A DNA stretch of 64,000 bases from an uncultured bacterium (GTDB lineage Bacteria; Bacillota; Clostridia; Oscillospirales; Acutalibacteraceae): assembly GCA_905215055.1 (NCBI GenBank), contig CAJMOH010000009.1, positions 1 through 64,000 of the forward strand, in the 5' to 3' direction. This document shows positions 16,492 through 24,650 of this stretch, piece after piece. The notes beneath the pieces are model-generated. The model worked only from the letters and a program-made list of their open reading frames with translations, was not told the origin of the DNA and did no database searches. Each line of letters starts with the position of its first letter. Within the stretch, counting starts at the first letter, position 1. Both the position numbers and the translations under genes were made by a program.

Positions 16492-17742
16492 TTAAAAATC
16501 GGCGATGGTAATGCGGTTGGCAAGCCGCAAGCCAAGCTGGTTCAGGGCTGGCTCCTGCTCCCGCAGCCGGCGCTCCGACAGCTGGGACAGGGTAAAGCCT
16601 GTCTCACCGGGGCTTTCCTCCCGGCGGATCAGCCGGACCGCCTGGGGAAACACCTGCTGGGCTTTGTCAAAGAGGCTGTCGCTGTCCCCCTCCCCGCTAA
16701 CCCGCAGGAACAGGTCCTGGGGCGTATCCTCCCAGGGCTGGACATAGTCGGGCTTGGCATCCTCCCAGAAGAGAATCTTCCTATCAGATTTCAGGTGGCG
16801 GACACAGTCGATCACGTCGGCCACCACGGCGCTGGCTGTGGGCAGCTTGCCCGCTCCTTTGCCATAGAACACCACGTCCCCGGTAGCGTCCCCACGGACC
16901 AGAATGCCGTTAAACACGTCGTCCACATTGGCCAGCTGACTCTCCCGGCTGATAAACATGGGGGCCACCTGGATGTGAATCCGGCCGTTTTCCAGCTTCT
17001 TCACCTCGCCGATCAGCTTGATAACCCCTCCCCAGGCGTCGGCATAGCCCACATCCTCCTTGGTGATGGCGGTGATGCCCTCGGTGTGGACGCTGTCCGG
17101 GTACACATGAGTCCCATAGGCCAGGGACGCCAGGATGCAGATCTTCCGGCAGGCGTCAATGCCCTCCACATCGGCGGAGGGGTCCCGCTCGGCGTAACCC
17201 AGCTGCTGGGCCAGCTTCAGGGCGTCCTCAAAGGCCATGCCCTCCCGAATCATCTTGGTCAGGATAAAATTGGTGGTGCCGTTTAAGATACCGGCAATCT
17301 CCGTCATTTCATTGGCAGCCAGACACTGGCTGATGGGCCGGATAATGGGGATGCCCCCGCCCACGCTGGCCTCGAAGAGAAAGTTCAGGTTGTTCCTTTG
17401 GGCTAAAGCCAGCAGCTCCGCCCCCTTCTGGGCCACCAGCTCCTTGTTGGAGGTGACCACGCTTTTGCCGTTTTCCAGGCAGGCTTTGGTGTAGGAAAAG
17501 GCAGGCTCCAGGCCTCCCATCACCTCCACCACAATTTTCACCTCTGGGTCATTCAAGATCACGTTGAAATCCTTGGTAAACCGGTCGCTGTAAGGCAAAC
17601 CGGGAAATTCCCGCAGGTCGAGAATGTACTTGACGTGGATTTCCTCCTTGGCCCGCTTTTGGATGCTCTCGCTGTGAGAGAGCAGCACCTCCAGCACGCC
17701 GGAACCCACCACACCGTGGCCCATTACCGCAATTTCCGCCAT
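16492..17742 (-). CDS. hom: Homoserine dehydrogenase
   Basis: A 416-residue NAD(P)-dependent enzyme that reduces aspartate semialdehyde to homoserine. The Rossmann loop is VMGHGVVGSGVLEVL near the N-terminus; the catalytic region includes GILNGTTNFILTKM and ERDPSADVEGIDACRK, and a C-terminal ACT-like domain (about 340-410) suits threonine feedback. The ATG at 17742 has AAAGGA nine bases upstream; the earlier ATG at 17751 is too close to it. It follows pheB by 34 bases. Confidence 0.95.
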   Translation of the reverse strand: MAEIAVMGHGVVGSGVLEVLLSHSESIQKRAKEEIHVKYILDLREFPGLPYSDRFTKDFNVILNDPEVKIVVEVMGGLEPAFSYTKACLENGKSVVTSNKELVAQKGAELLALAQRNNLNFLFEASVGGGIPIIRPISQCLAANEMTEIAGILNGTTNFILTKMIREGMAFEDALKLAQQLGYAERDPSADVEGIDACRKICILASLAYGTHVYPDSVHTEGITAITKEDVGYADAWGGVIKLIGEVKKLENGRIHIQVAPMFISRESQLANVDDVFNGILVRGDATGDVVFYGKGAGKLPTASAVVADVIDCVRHLKSDRKILFWEDAKPDYVQPWEDTPQDLFLRVSGEGDSDSLFDKAQQVFPQAVRLIRREESPGETGFTLSQLSERRLREQEPALNQLGLRLANRITIADF

Positions 17743-17776
17743 ATCCACCATTCCTTTCCACATCAACCGCCGGCTG

Positions 17777-18214
17777 TCAGTCCACGATGCTGTCGATTTT
17801 GATGACGCCGGCAACCTGCTTCAGCTGCTCCAGCAGCTCGCCGGGAGTCTGACCCATCTTGTCCACCCGGGCAGATACAGACACAAAGGCCCGCCCCTTT
17901 ACCGGGATATTCTGGTTCACCGTCAAAATGTTGGCCCCGGCCTGATAGAACACCGTCAGCAGGCTGACCAACACGCCGGGACGGTCCATGAGGTTGACCT
18001 GCACCGTCAGAATCCCGGAGGAGTCCTTCTTGGTGTAGGGAAACACCGCGTCCCGATATTTGTAATACACGCTGCGGGAAATTCCCGCCATTCGCACCGC
18101 CTCGGAAGCGGTAGAGGCCTCGCCGCTTTCCAGCAGAGCGTTGGCCTTGACCACCTTTTGATACACCTCGGGCAGAGCTTTTTCATCCACTACAAGATAA
18201 GAATCGCTTTTCAT
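17777..18214 (-). CDS. pheB: PheB/UPF0735 ACT-domain protein
   Basis: A 145-residue protein with an N-terminal helix-turn-helix-like segment (STASEAVRMAGISRSVYYKYRD, cut here to its core around residues 35-57) and a C-terminal ACT domain (about 68-145, LMDRPGVLVSLLTVFYQAGA). The family is called UPF0735 or PheB and is found next to hom/thrB in many Firmicutes, so it is probably an amino-acid-responsive regulator of this branch. It is the first gene of the operon and has a dyad in its leader. Confidence 0.85.
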   Translation of the reverse strand: MKSDSYLVVDEKALPEVYQKVVKANALLESGEASTASEAVRMAGISRSVYYKYRDAVFPYTKKDSSGILTVQVNLMDRPGVLVSLLTVFYQAGANILTVNQNIPVKGRAFVSVSARVDKMGQTPGELLEQLKQVAGVIKIDSIVD

Positions 18215-18222
18215 TGTTCACC

Positions 18223-18239
18223 TACAAAATACGTTTGTA
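18223..18239. promoter_or_regulatory. Operator-like dyad before pheB-hom-thrB-lysC
   Basis: A perfect inverted repeat TACAAA-N5-TTTGTA sits 9 bases upstream of the pheB start, in the promoter/leader. PheB itself has an HTH plus an ACT domain and could be the cognate factor, but this is inference. Confidence 0.35.
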
Positions 18240-18292
18240 TTGTCACAGCGAACAGTTTACCACAGTGCCGGGAAAAAATCAACCCCCGCCGC

Positions 18293-18334
18293 AACAAAAA
18301 ACTGCCGAAAAGGACAAGCCTTCCCAGCAGTTTT
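18293..18334 (-). terminator. Terminator of the PBP1A gene
   Basis: Stem AAAACTGC / GCAGTTTT (18298-18305 with 18327-18334) with an internal AAGG/CCTT pairing and a T-run on the minus strand. Confidence 0.7.
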
Positions 18335-18359
18335 CGCAAATTGATTTCAAGGGGCAGGG

Positions 18360-20936
18360 CTATCCGGTAGTGGCAGAGCTTTCGCTCTCTCCCCCGCCGC
18401 CCTCTGAAGAGGAGGAGGAATCCTCCGGCGGCGTGGTGGATTCCGAAGGGCCGGGAGGCGGCTCCGGTGTAGGCTCGGCAGGCGTTTCCGTGGGCGCGGG
18501 CGTATCCTCGGCCGGCCCTTCCGATGTTCCGGGAGTGGGTTCTTCCGTCACGTCTGGGGTCGGCTCTGTTCCCTCGGACGGCCCAGGAGACAGAGAAGGG
18601 TCCAGGGAAGGCGCAAGGCTGGGACTGACGCTGGGCTCCAAGGAGGGCTCCACGCTGGGAGAGGGCGAGGGCGACACAGCCGGTCCGGCGATGTGGTCGC
18701 TGCCGCCGTTGCAGGTGCCGGGCATCTTGTTGACATTGTACCAGCCGTAAGCCGTGTCATAGCAGTTGGAGCCGGCCAGTTTGCCGCTGCTGCGGCAGAA
18801 CAGCCGCTGGGTCACATTGTCGCTAAGCACCCAGCTCTTGTCGGACCAGTCATAATTCTCGTTGAGATATTCAATGACAGCTCTCCAGGTCACCTTACAG
18901 GTGTTGGAATCTGTCAATTCCGCTGAATACTCATAGCCATTCCACAGACCTGCCACGCAGAAGGGCGTGCCGCCCACAAAGTACAGGTCGTAGGCGTCGT
19001 CGGTGGTACCGGTCTTGCCGAACACGTCCACGCCGATGCCGTCCAGGGCGTACAGGGCGGTGCCCACGCCAATGCCGGAGCGGGCAGCCTCAATGGGCAG
19101 GTGCAGCAGCTTGTTCATAATGGTGGCGTCCTCTGTGGACATAACCTGCTCACCCACATTGTCCCGGTTGTCCAGAATCACATTGCCGTCATGGTCCTTC
19201 ACATAGGTGTAGGTGTAGGGCTCGTAATAATAGCCGCCGTTGGCGAACATGCAGTAGGCCGCCGTCATTTCCCGGACGGTGACGCCTTCAGTCAAGCCGC
19301 CCAGAGCCATGGCCGCCGGACTGTGAGAGTCCTCCTCTGTCAAGGTGGTAAAATGGAGCTTTTCCGTCATCCACTGGAAGCAGGCCTCGGGGGTCAGCTC
19401 GTCCACCAGCCAGGCCACCGGCGCGTTTTGAGAGATCATAATGGCGTCATCCACATTCATGTGACCCTTGTACTGGCGGGACACGTTCTGGGGCCAGTCC
19501 CCGTCTTGGGAGTACTCCGGCAGGGGACTGTCGTTGAGGACAGAGCCATAGGTGATCACGTCGTTGTTAATGCCCAGCGAATAGGCGCTCAGCGGCTTGA
19601 TGGATGAACCGGGCTGCCGCTTGGAGTCCGTGGCATTGTTCCACAGGCGCACGCCGTCCCGCTCGTCACGGCTGCCCACCACGGCGATAACGCGGCCGGT
19701 GTAGGGGTCCATGACAAACAGGCCCGTCTGAATATCCGGGTCCTCGGGCATGCTTTCCCCGCTGACAAACATCTCCTCCAGATCGTTCTGAATCTGGGGG
19801 TCCATGACGGAATGGATCTCCAGACCGGAGTTGTAGATCTGAGAAACAGCCTGCTCTCGGGAGTAGCCGTACTTCTCCATCAGGTCGTCCACAATGTCCT
19901 CGAACAGTGTGTCGATATACCAGTTCCACTTTTCCGTGTCCTGCTGCTCCTCCACGCTCTCCGTCTCTTGGGACTGGTCGCCGTCAAAGGTCATGGCAGC
20001 CAGCTCGGCGGTGGCCTGGTTGTACTCCTCCTCTGTGATGGGAACCAGCTGGCCCTCCATCTCGGCGCTGATATACATCTCCTGGTTGTCCCCGTTGTCA
20101 ATGCCGTCGGAAAGCTCCCACATACGGTCCAGCACTGTCTGGGCGCGGGTTTTGGCCTCGTCGGGGAAAATCAGGGGATTGTACTGGGAGGGGTTCTGGG
20201 TGATGCCCGCGATCAGCGCGCATTCCGCCAGGGAACACTCCCCAATGCTCTTGCCGAAATAGGCTTGGGCGGCAGCCTCCACGCCCTCGTTCTGGCCGCC
20301 GTAGTTGACCACGTTAAGATAGGCTTCCAGAATCTGCTGCTTGGAATATTTCTTCTCCATGTTCAGGGCGGTGAAAATCTCCCGCACCTTGCGGAGAATG
20401 GAGTAGTCGTTTTGATCCGTGATATTCTTAATCAGCTGCTGGGTCAGGGTAGAGCCGCCCCCGCCGCCGGTGTTGGAAAACAGCTTGAACACCGCGTTTA
20501 GGGTGGAACGCCAGTCCACGCCGCTGTGCTCGCAGAAGCGGTGGTCCTCAATGGCCACCTGCGCGGTTTTCATATAGGCGGGAATGTCATTGAGCGCGGC
20601 CCACACACGGTTCTCATCAGCGTGGATGGTCATATACTCGGTGGCGTTGCCCTCCTCGTCGTCCACATAGACAAAGCTGGAATAGCTGAGGGACATGGCG
20701 TTCAGATCCGGGGCCTCAATGTCTCGGAAGCTGAGCAGGAAGGAGGCCACGGACAAAAACACCAGCACGCCGGTGATAAACAGCACGCAGATGATAGTTT
20801 TGAATACCCTCCACACCATGCCTCCCACTGTTTTGGCGGTGGCGCCGGCTGTTTGAGACAGCTCTCCCTCCGTGCGCTGAGAGGGACCGCTTTGGGAGGC
20901 GGTGTTATATTTGTTCAAGTCTTTTTTATCTAGCAC
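18360..20936 (-). CDS. Class A penicillin-binding protein (PBP1A-type)
   Basis: An 858-residue bifunctional peptidoglycan synthase. A membrane anchor (about 45-70) is followed by the GT51 glycosyltransferase domain (EDHRFCEHSGVD near 130, STLTQQLIKN) and the transpeptidase domain with SSIK (Ser near 445), SQN (near 502) and KTGTTDD (near 640). A low-complexity Pro/Ser/Glu tail (about the last 110 residues) probably spans the wall. GTG at 20936 has GGAGGA five bases upstream, so I prefer it over the longer frame from 20975. Confidence 0.93.
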   Translation of the reverse strand: MLDKKDLNKYNTASQSGPSQRTEGELSQTAGATAKTVGGMVWRVFKTIICVLFITGVLVFLSVASFLLSFRDIEAPDLNAMSLSYSSFVYVDDEEGNATEYMTIHADENRVWAALNDIPAYMKTAQVAIEDHRFCEHSGVDWRSTLNAVFKLFSNTGGGGGSTLTQQLIKNITDQNDYSILRKVREIFTALNMEKKYSKQQILEAYLNVVNYGGQNEGVEAAAQAYFGKSIGECSLAECALIAGITQNPSQYNPLIFPDEAKTRAQTVLDRMWELSDGIDNGDNQEMYISAEMEGQLVPITEEEYNQATAELAAMTFDGDQSQETESVEEQQDTEKWNWYIDTLFEDIVDDLMEKYGYSREQAVSQIYNSGLEIHSVMDPQIQNDLEEMFVSGESMPEDPDIQTGLFVMDPYTGRVIAVVGSRDERDGVRLWNNATDSKRQPGSSIKPLSAYSLGINNDVITYGSVLNDSPLPEYSQDGDWPQNVSRQYKGHMNVDDAIMISQNAPVAWLVDELTPEACFQWMTEKLHFTTLTEEDSHSPAAMALGGLTEGVTVREMTAAYCMFANGGYYYEPYTYTYVKDHDGNVILDNRDNVGEQVMSTEDATIMNKLLHLPIEAARSGIGVGTALYALDGIGVDVFGKTGTTDDAYDLYFVGGTPFCVAGLWNGYEYSAELTDSNTCKVTWRAVIEYLNENYDWSDKSWVLSDNVTQRLFCRSSGKLAGSNCYDTAYGWYNVNKMPGTCNGGSDHIAGPAVSPSPSPSVEPSLEPSVSPSLAPSLDPSLSPGPSEGTEPTPDVTEEPTPGTSEGPAEDTPAPTETPAEPTPEPPPGPSESTTPPEDSSSSSEGGGGESESSATTG

Positions 20937-21018
20937 GATTTCCTCCTTGGGGCGCAAAACGCCTTGCTGGGGCATAAGCTGGAAAAAATTGTCCCATACT
21001 TCTGCCGAGGTGATTTCT

Positions 21019-21420
21019 TTGGACGATAAAAAGCCAAGAGACTACAAAAAACTTACGGTGCTGGTCGTATGTGTCACAGCGGCGGCCTTGCTGACAGCGG
21101 TACTGGCGCTCTCCATAAAGAGAGAGGCGGCCGTCCCCGTCCAGGCAAGCCCCGCGCAGGATGGTCTGTGTTATTATACCCCAAACCCTGCTTCAAGTCA
21201 AGAAAGCCAAAGCTCTCTTGCCCTGGAGGATGAGGGGCCCTATCAGGTGCGGGTATACAGCGGGAAAATCGGCGTGTTCCGGGGATCGGAGACAGAGCCG
21301 TTCCTCACGGCGGACGTGGAGGTTTACCTGCTGCCGGAGGAGGACATCGCCCTGCTGCGAAAGGGATTTACCGTTCAAACCCTGGCGGAAGCCCGGGCCA
21401 TTTTGGAGGACTATCAGTGA
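21019..21420 (+). CDS. BofC-like C-terminal-domain membrane protein
   Basis: A 133-residue protein with one N-terminal membrane segment (about 12-34) and an exported domain ending YQVRVYSGKIGVFRG...LLPEEDIALLRKGF...LEDYQ. This pattern resembles the BofC C-terminal domain, whose B. subtilis founder controls the SpoIVB signalling protease during sporulation. The assignment is by pattern, not by alignment. Translation appears to start at TTG 21019 with GAGG eight bases before; no ATG fits. It is divergent from the PBP1A gene. Confidence 0.6.
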   Translation: MDDKKPRDYKKLTVLVVCVTAAALLTAVLALSIKREAAVPVQASPAQDGLCYYTPNPASSQESQSSLALEDEGPYQVRVYSGKIGVFRGSETEPFLTADVEVYLLPEEDIALLRKGFTVQTLAEARAILEDYQ

Positions 21421-21423
21421 CAG

Positions 21424-21463
21424 CAGCAAGCGCCCTGCCAGAACACCGGCAGGGCGCTTGCTG
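21424..21463. terminator. Perfect 16-bp hairpin between convergent genes
   Basis: Arms 21424-21439 and 21448-21463 pair perfectly with an 8-base loop. It separates the BofC-like gene from the convergent SASP gene. There is no T-run after it on either strand, so it may be a terminator of a non-canonical type or an mRNA 3' stabiliser. Confidence 0.6.
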
Positions 21464-21477
21464 TCAAAAAACCGTGG

Positions 21478-21669
21478 TTACTTCATGCTCTTCTCGTAGG
21501 ATTCGATCATCTTCTTGACCATCTGGCCGCCGATAGAACCGGCCTGGCGGGAGGTCAGATCGCCGTTGTAGCCCTGCTTCAGATTGACGCCCACCTCGGA
21601 GGCGGACTCCATCTTAAAGCGGTTCATCGCTTCCTTGGCTTCGGGAACCATGCTAGAATTGCTTTTCAT
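21478..21669 (-). CDS. Alpha/beta-type small acid-soluble spore protein
   Basis: A 63-residue DNA-binding protein that coats spore DNA and protects it from UV and heat. The family marks are MVPEAKEAMNRFKMESASE (helix 1 and the GPR-protease-type site around it) and GDLTSRQAGSIGGQMVKKMI. The ATG at 21669 has AAGGAG nine bases upstream. A sigma-G-like promoter precedes it. This gene is direct evidence that the organism makes endospores. Confidence 0.93.
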   Translation of the reverse strand: MKSNSSMVPEAKEAMNRFKMESASEVGVNLKQGYNGDLTSRQAGSIGGQMVKKMIESYEKSMK

Positions 21670-21714
21670 GACTCTGTTCTCCTTCAAAAGAATTTTTCTC
21701 GCGTTTGCAGTAAC

Positions 21715-21744
21715 TAGTGTGACACAGCCCCGCGCGCTTATGAA
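21715..21744 (-). promoter_or_regulatory. Sigma-G/F-like promoter of the SASP gene
   Basis: Minus-strand TTCATA, 17-base spacer, CACACTA, compared with the forespore sigma-G consensus TGAATA and CATACTA, about 45 bases before the start. Forespore-specific expression is expected for a SASP gene. Confidence 0.5.
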
Positions 21745-21801
21745 TGACAATTCTTGCTAGTTCCGGCAGGTTTGCCCTGTTTCCGGCATTTTTAAAAACA
21801 C

Positions 21802-22221
21802 TTATCCCCGCTTTTCGTAATAGAGATTGACGCACAGCAACAGCAAAAAGAGAAACAGCACCGCCACGCATAGCGTGACCGCCACCGGCAGGAGGAACTC
21901 CAAGTGGTACACGCTGTACATCCAAAAGCACAGCGCGGAAGCGATGAACAGGCACTTGTTAAAGACGCTCATGGCAGTGCGGCTGGCCTTCATGGCAAGG
22001 TACACGTCCCGCTCGTCGGCGTGCTCGGCCACACGCTCCTCAATGGGCTTTTTGTGGAAGGCGTCGTACACGCTGACCACGCCCCAGGCAAAGGTGACAA
22101 ACCCACTGAGCAGGAAGCGGAGCTCCTGCCCCCGGAAACAGTAGACCACCCAAAACAGGACGGTGCAGGCGGCCATCACGCAGGCCAGGATAAGGCTGTA
22201 CTTGCTTTTCACGCGTTTCAT
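21802..22221 (-). CDS. Membrane protein, DUF2178-like paralogue 1
   Basis: A 139-residue protein with four predicted membrane segments and the conserved motif HADERDVYLAMKAS in the cytoplasmic loop (about 67-80). Two paralogues follow upstream with the same DER motif. Proteins of this type (DUF2178 and relatives) often stand next to small Xre regulators, as here. The function is unknown. ATG at 22221 follows GGAGGG. It is the last gene of a four-gene operon led by the Xre regulator. Confidence 0.65.
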   Translation of the reverse strand: MKRVKSKYSLILACVMAACTVLFWVVYCFRGQELRFLLSGFVTFAWGVVSVYDAFHKKPIEERVAEHADERDVYLAMKASRTAMSVFNKCLFIASALCFWMYSVYHLEFLLPVAVTLCVAVLFLFLLLLCVNLYYEKRG

Positions 22222-22235
22222 GAGTAACCCTCCGT

Positions 22236-22655
22236 TCAGTTTTTTGACTCGTGGTACAGGGCGGAGAAAAATTCCGCGAAAAAGGAAATTGTGATCGAAA
22301 AGGCCAGGCCCACCGCCACGGCCAAAAGCAGCTCCTCCCCGGTGACGGCCCCAGCCACCAGCAGCAGGGCCATCAGCCCAAAGGAGACCAGCCGGGTCCA
22401 GCGGAAGGCGGAGGTGCTTGTTTTCAGCTTGACCAACACATTGCGCTCGTCCCGCTCCTCGATTCGGTCCTGCTGGGAAAGCTTGGGAGACAGGCTTCGC
22501 AACAGGGAGCTGACCCCCAGCAGGAGCAGCGCCCCGGCCAGAATACCAGCGGACAGATCCAGGTCCCGCCGCCACAGAGCCAGAATCAGGTTCAAAAGGC
22601 CCAGGACCATCATCCCCAAGCCCACCCAGAAATTTTTTCTGTGATAGATCTTCAC
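22236..22655 (-). CDS. Membrane protein, DUF2178-like paralogue 2
   Basis: A 139-residue protein, four predicted membrane segments, with IEERDERNVLVKLKTS in the central loop. Same length and layout as the next gene downstream and a clear relative of the one upstream (shared RRDLD/KNFW-type first half and DER loop). Translation starts at GTG 22655, with GGGGTGG upstream. Function unknown; part of the Xre operon. Confidence 0.65.
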   Translation of the reverse strand: MKIYHRKNFWVGLGMMVLGLLNLILALWRRDLDLSAGILAGALLLLGVSSLLRSLSPKLSQQDRIEERDERNVLVKLKTSTSAFRWTRLVSFGLMALLLVAGAVTGEELLLAVAVGLAFSITISFFAEFFSALYHESKN

Positions 22656-22669
22656 AAATTCCACCCCTT

Positions 22670-23086
22670 TCAAGTCTTTGCCCGGTAGTAGAGCCAGGCG
22701 GCCAGCTGAATCACCAAGGAGAGCAAAAGGGCATCAACCAGGCCGGGAACAGAGTCCAATAGAGCCTCGTTTCCCGTCAACGCAGAAACGTACCCCGCCA
22801 GTAAGATCAACACAAAGCAGCCCCAGCGGGTCCAGCGCAGGGCGGCGCTGCAACTCCGGTAGCGGACCAACTGGTTGCGCTCGTCGGTTTTGTTGATCTC
22901 TTCCCATCGGGCAAACCGGTGGGAACGGCTCAGAACGATTTCCACAATGCCTAGGAGGATCAAAATTCCCACACCCAGCCAATTCGCCGGGGACATCGCC
23001 AACGGATACTGGGCGACGGGAAAGACAACCCCTAAAATGATAGAAACCACGCCCAAGGAAAAACGCCCTCTGTGAAAGGTTTTCAT
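22670..23086 (-). CDS. Membrane protein, DUF2178-like paralogue 3
   Basis: A 138-residue protein with four predicted membrane segments and NKTDERNQLVRYRS in the loop between segments 2 and 3. The start overlaps the Xre regulator stop (ATGA), so translation is coupled. A good ribosome-binding site, GGGAGG, lies in the 3' end of the regulator gene. Function unknown. Confidence 0.65.
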   Translation of the reverse strand: MKTFHRGRFSLGVVSIILGVVFPVAQYPLAMSPANWLGVGILILLGIVEIVLSRSHRFARWEEINKTDERNQLVRYRSCSAALRWTRWGCFVLILLAGYVSALTGNEALLDSVPGLVDALLLSLVIQLAAWLYYRAKT

Positions 23087-23301
23087 ACCGAATCCTCCCT
23101 TTTCAAATTCTCCTCCAGGCAGCAGAGTTCCTCCACAGTGACGCCGAACACCTTGGCCATGCGGTAGGCCAGCATCAACGAAGGGCTGTACTGCCCCTTT
23201 TCAATGGAGATGATGGTGCGGGAGGACACATGGACCAGGTCCGCCAGCTGCTGCTGGGTCATGCCCCGCTGGGTACGAAGCTCCTTTACCTTTGTAACCA
23301 T
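23083..23301 (-). CDS. Small Xre-family transcriptional regulator
   Basis: A 72-residue protein that is nearly all helix-turn-helix: RTQRGMTQQQLADLVHVSS then RTIISIEKGQYSPSL. It is the single-domain Xre type found with DER-motif membrane proteins. It is the first gene of the operon; the promoter just upstream carries three short palindromes likely to be its binding sites, so autoregulation is probable. Confidence 0.88.
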   Translation of the reverse strand: MVTKVKELRTQRGMTQQQLADLVHVSSRTIISIEKGQYSPSLMLAYRMAKVFGVTVEELCCLEENLKREDSV

Positions 23302-23327
23302 CCGTCCGCCTCCTCGCTGAAATTTCC

Positions 23328-23361
23328 TTCATGAAGTCTCCTTCATGTGAAGTCAACTTCA
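23328..23361. promoter_or_regulatory. Cluster of palindromic operators for the Xre operon
   Basis: Three dyads lie within 34 bases: CTTCATGAAG (23328-23337), CTTCATGTGAAG (23341-23352) and GAAGT-CA-ACTTC (23349-23360). They cover the region right after the -10 box, where a bound repressor would block transcription. Confidence 0.55.
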
Positions 23362-23389
23362 GTTTACACCATACAGCGCTGGTTGTCAA
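23361..23389 (-). promoter_or_regulatory. Sigma-A promoter of the Xre operon
   Basis: Minus-strand perfect TTGACA (23384-23389), 17-base spacer, TAAACT (23361-23366). Confidence 0.75.
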
Positions 23390-23396
23390 GACAAAA

Positions 23397-23428
23397 AAGA
23401 AAAAAGGCGGGAGCATTCCCACCTTTTT
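23397..23428 (-). terminator. Terminator of the glycerate kinase gene
   Basis: Stem AAAGGTGGGA / TCCCGCCTTT with loop ATGC and a T-run on the minus strand. Confidence 0.8.
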
Positions 23429-23450
23429 CCCAATCGCCCGATTTATTTTT

Positions 23451-24587
23451 TCACAGGCCCGCCCCGGCCAGAAGCCGGGCGATGTTTTCCACGGCTAGGG
23501 CCAGGTTTTCCCCGGCGCGACGGCGGCTCTCCGAAAAGGGCTGAGGCGCCCGGTTGATACTGAACACCGCTGTCAAGCCCTGGCCGTAGAGCGCTTCAAA
23601 GCCGGGGCCGATCTCTCCTACCAAGGCCACCACCGGTACTCCCGCCTTCTTCGCCCGGGACGCCACCCCGGAGATCACCTTGCCCTGGGCGCTTTGAGAG
23701 TCGATCCGCCCTTCGCCGGTAAAGACCAAGTTCGCTTCAGTCAGCAGCTCCTCAAAATGAAGGGTGTCCAGCACCACGTCAATGCCCCGATGCAGGCTGG
23801 CCCCGCAGAAAGCCGCCATGCCAAAGCCCAGGCCCCCAGCGGCTCCCGCGCCGGGCAGCTGGGATTTGTCCTCGCCCAAGCAGCGGGCGGCTGTCTGGGC
23901 CAGATGACGCAGGCCCTGATCCAACCGCTCCACCATAGGGGAATCAGCCCCCTTTTGCGGGGCAAACACATGGGCCGCGCCTGTTTTTCCATAGAGAGGG
24001 TTGTCAATGTCGCACATGACGGTCAGCTCCAGCCCCTGAAGCGTTTCCCGCACCGGGGAGCAATCCAGGCTGGCGATCTCCCGCAAAGTGCCGCCTGTGG
24101 GAACAAACCGGGAACCATCCCTCCGGGTGAACACCGCTCCCAAGGCCGCGGCCGCTCCCGCGCCGCCGTCGTTGGTACAGCTGCCGCCCAAGCCCGCAAT
24201 CACCCTGGAGCAGCCGGCTGCCTTAGCGGCCAGAATCAGCTCCCCCACGCCGTAGGTGGTGGCCCGCTCTGGGTCGAGACAGCCCTCCGCCATAGGCAGA
24301 CCGGCGCAGGCGGCCATCTCCACTACCGCAGTTTTCCCATCCGGCAGTATGCCAAAAAAGCTCTCCACCGGCTCCCCAAAAGGACCTGTCACCGTGACGG
24401 TTTTTCGAACGCCTCCAGCGGCGGCGAGGAAAGCGTCCACGCTGCCCTCTCCCCCGTCGGCAACGGGAAGGCCCCGAATCTCCGCCTGGGGGAAAAAACG
24501 TTCCAGCTGGGTTTGCATCACCTCACACACCTGCCGGGAGGTCAAGGTGCCTTTGAAGGAATCGGGAACCAGCAATATCCGTCTCAT
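23451..24587 (-). CDS. Glycerate kinase (GarK/GlxK family)
   Basis: A 378-residue kinase that phosphorylates D-glycerate, feeding it into glycolysis. Family motifs: VPDSFKGTLTS at the N-terminus, VADGGEGSVDA (about 42-52), GLGGSCTNDGGAGAA (about 130-144), GAAGGLGFGM and TGEGRIDSQS. Length is normal. It has its own terminator; the gene upstream (MATE) ends with a terminator as well, so it is probably monocistronic. Confidence 0.93.
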   Translation of the reverse strand: MRRILLVPDSFKGTLTSRQVCEVMQTQLERFFPQAEIRGLPVADGGEGSVDAFLAAAGGVRKTVTVTGPFGEPVESFFGILPDGKTAVVEMAACAGLPMAEGCLDPERATTYGVGELILAAKAAGCSRVIAGLGGSCTNDGGAGAAAALGAVFTRRDGSRFVPTGGTLREIASLDCSPVRETLQGLELTVMCDIDNPLYGKTGAAHVFAPQKGADSPMVERLDQGLRHLAQTAARCLGEDKSQLPGAGAAGGLGFGMAAFCGASLHRGIDVVLDTLHFEELLTEANLVFTGEGRIDSQSAQGKVISGVASRAKKAGVPVVALVGEIGPGFEALYGQGLTAVFSINRAPQPFSESRRRAGENLALAVENIARLLAGAGL

Positions 24588-24612
24588 AAGGAAAGCCTCC
24601 TCTTTTTTAATC

Positions 24613-24641
24613 TGAAAAAGCCCCCGATACCGGAGGCTTTT
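24613..24641 (-). terminator. Terminator of the MATE gene
   Basis: Stem AAAAGCCTCCGG / CGGGGGCTTTTT around a short loop, 10 bases after the MATE stop on the minus strand. Confidence 0.8.
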
Positions 24642-24650
24642 CCCGCTTTT

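Noticed and set aside
21424..21463. Canonical rho-independent terminator for the SASP gene
   Set aside because: The stem is perfect but no T-run follows on either strand, so only a general hairpin/terminator call is kept.
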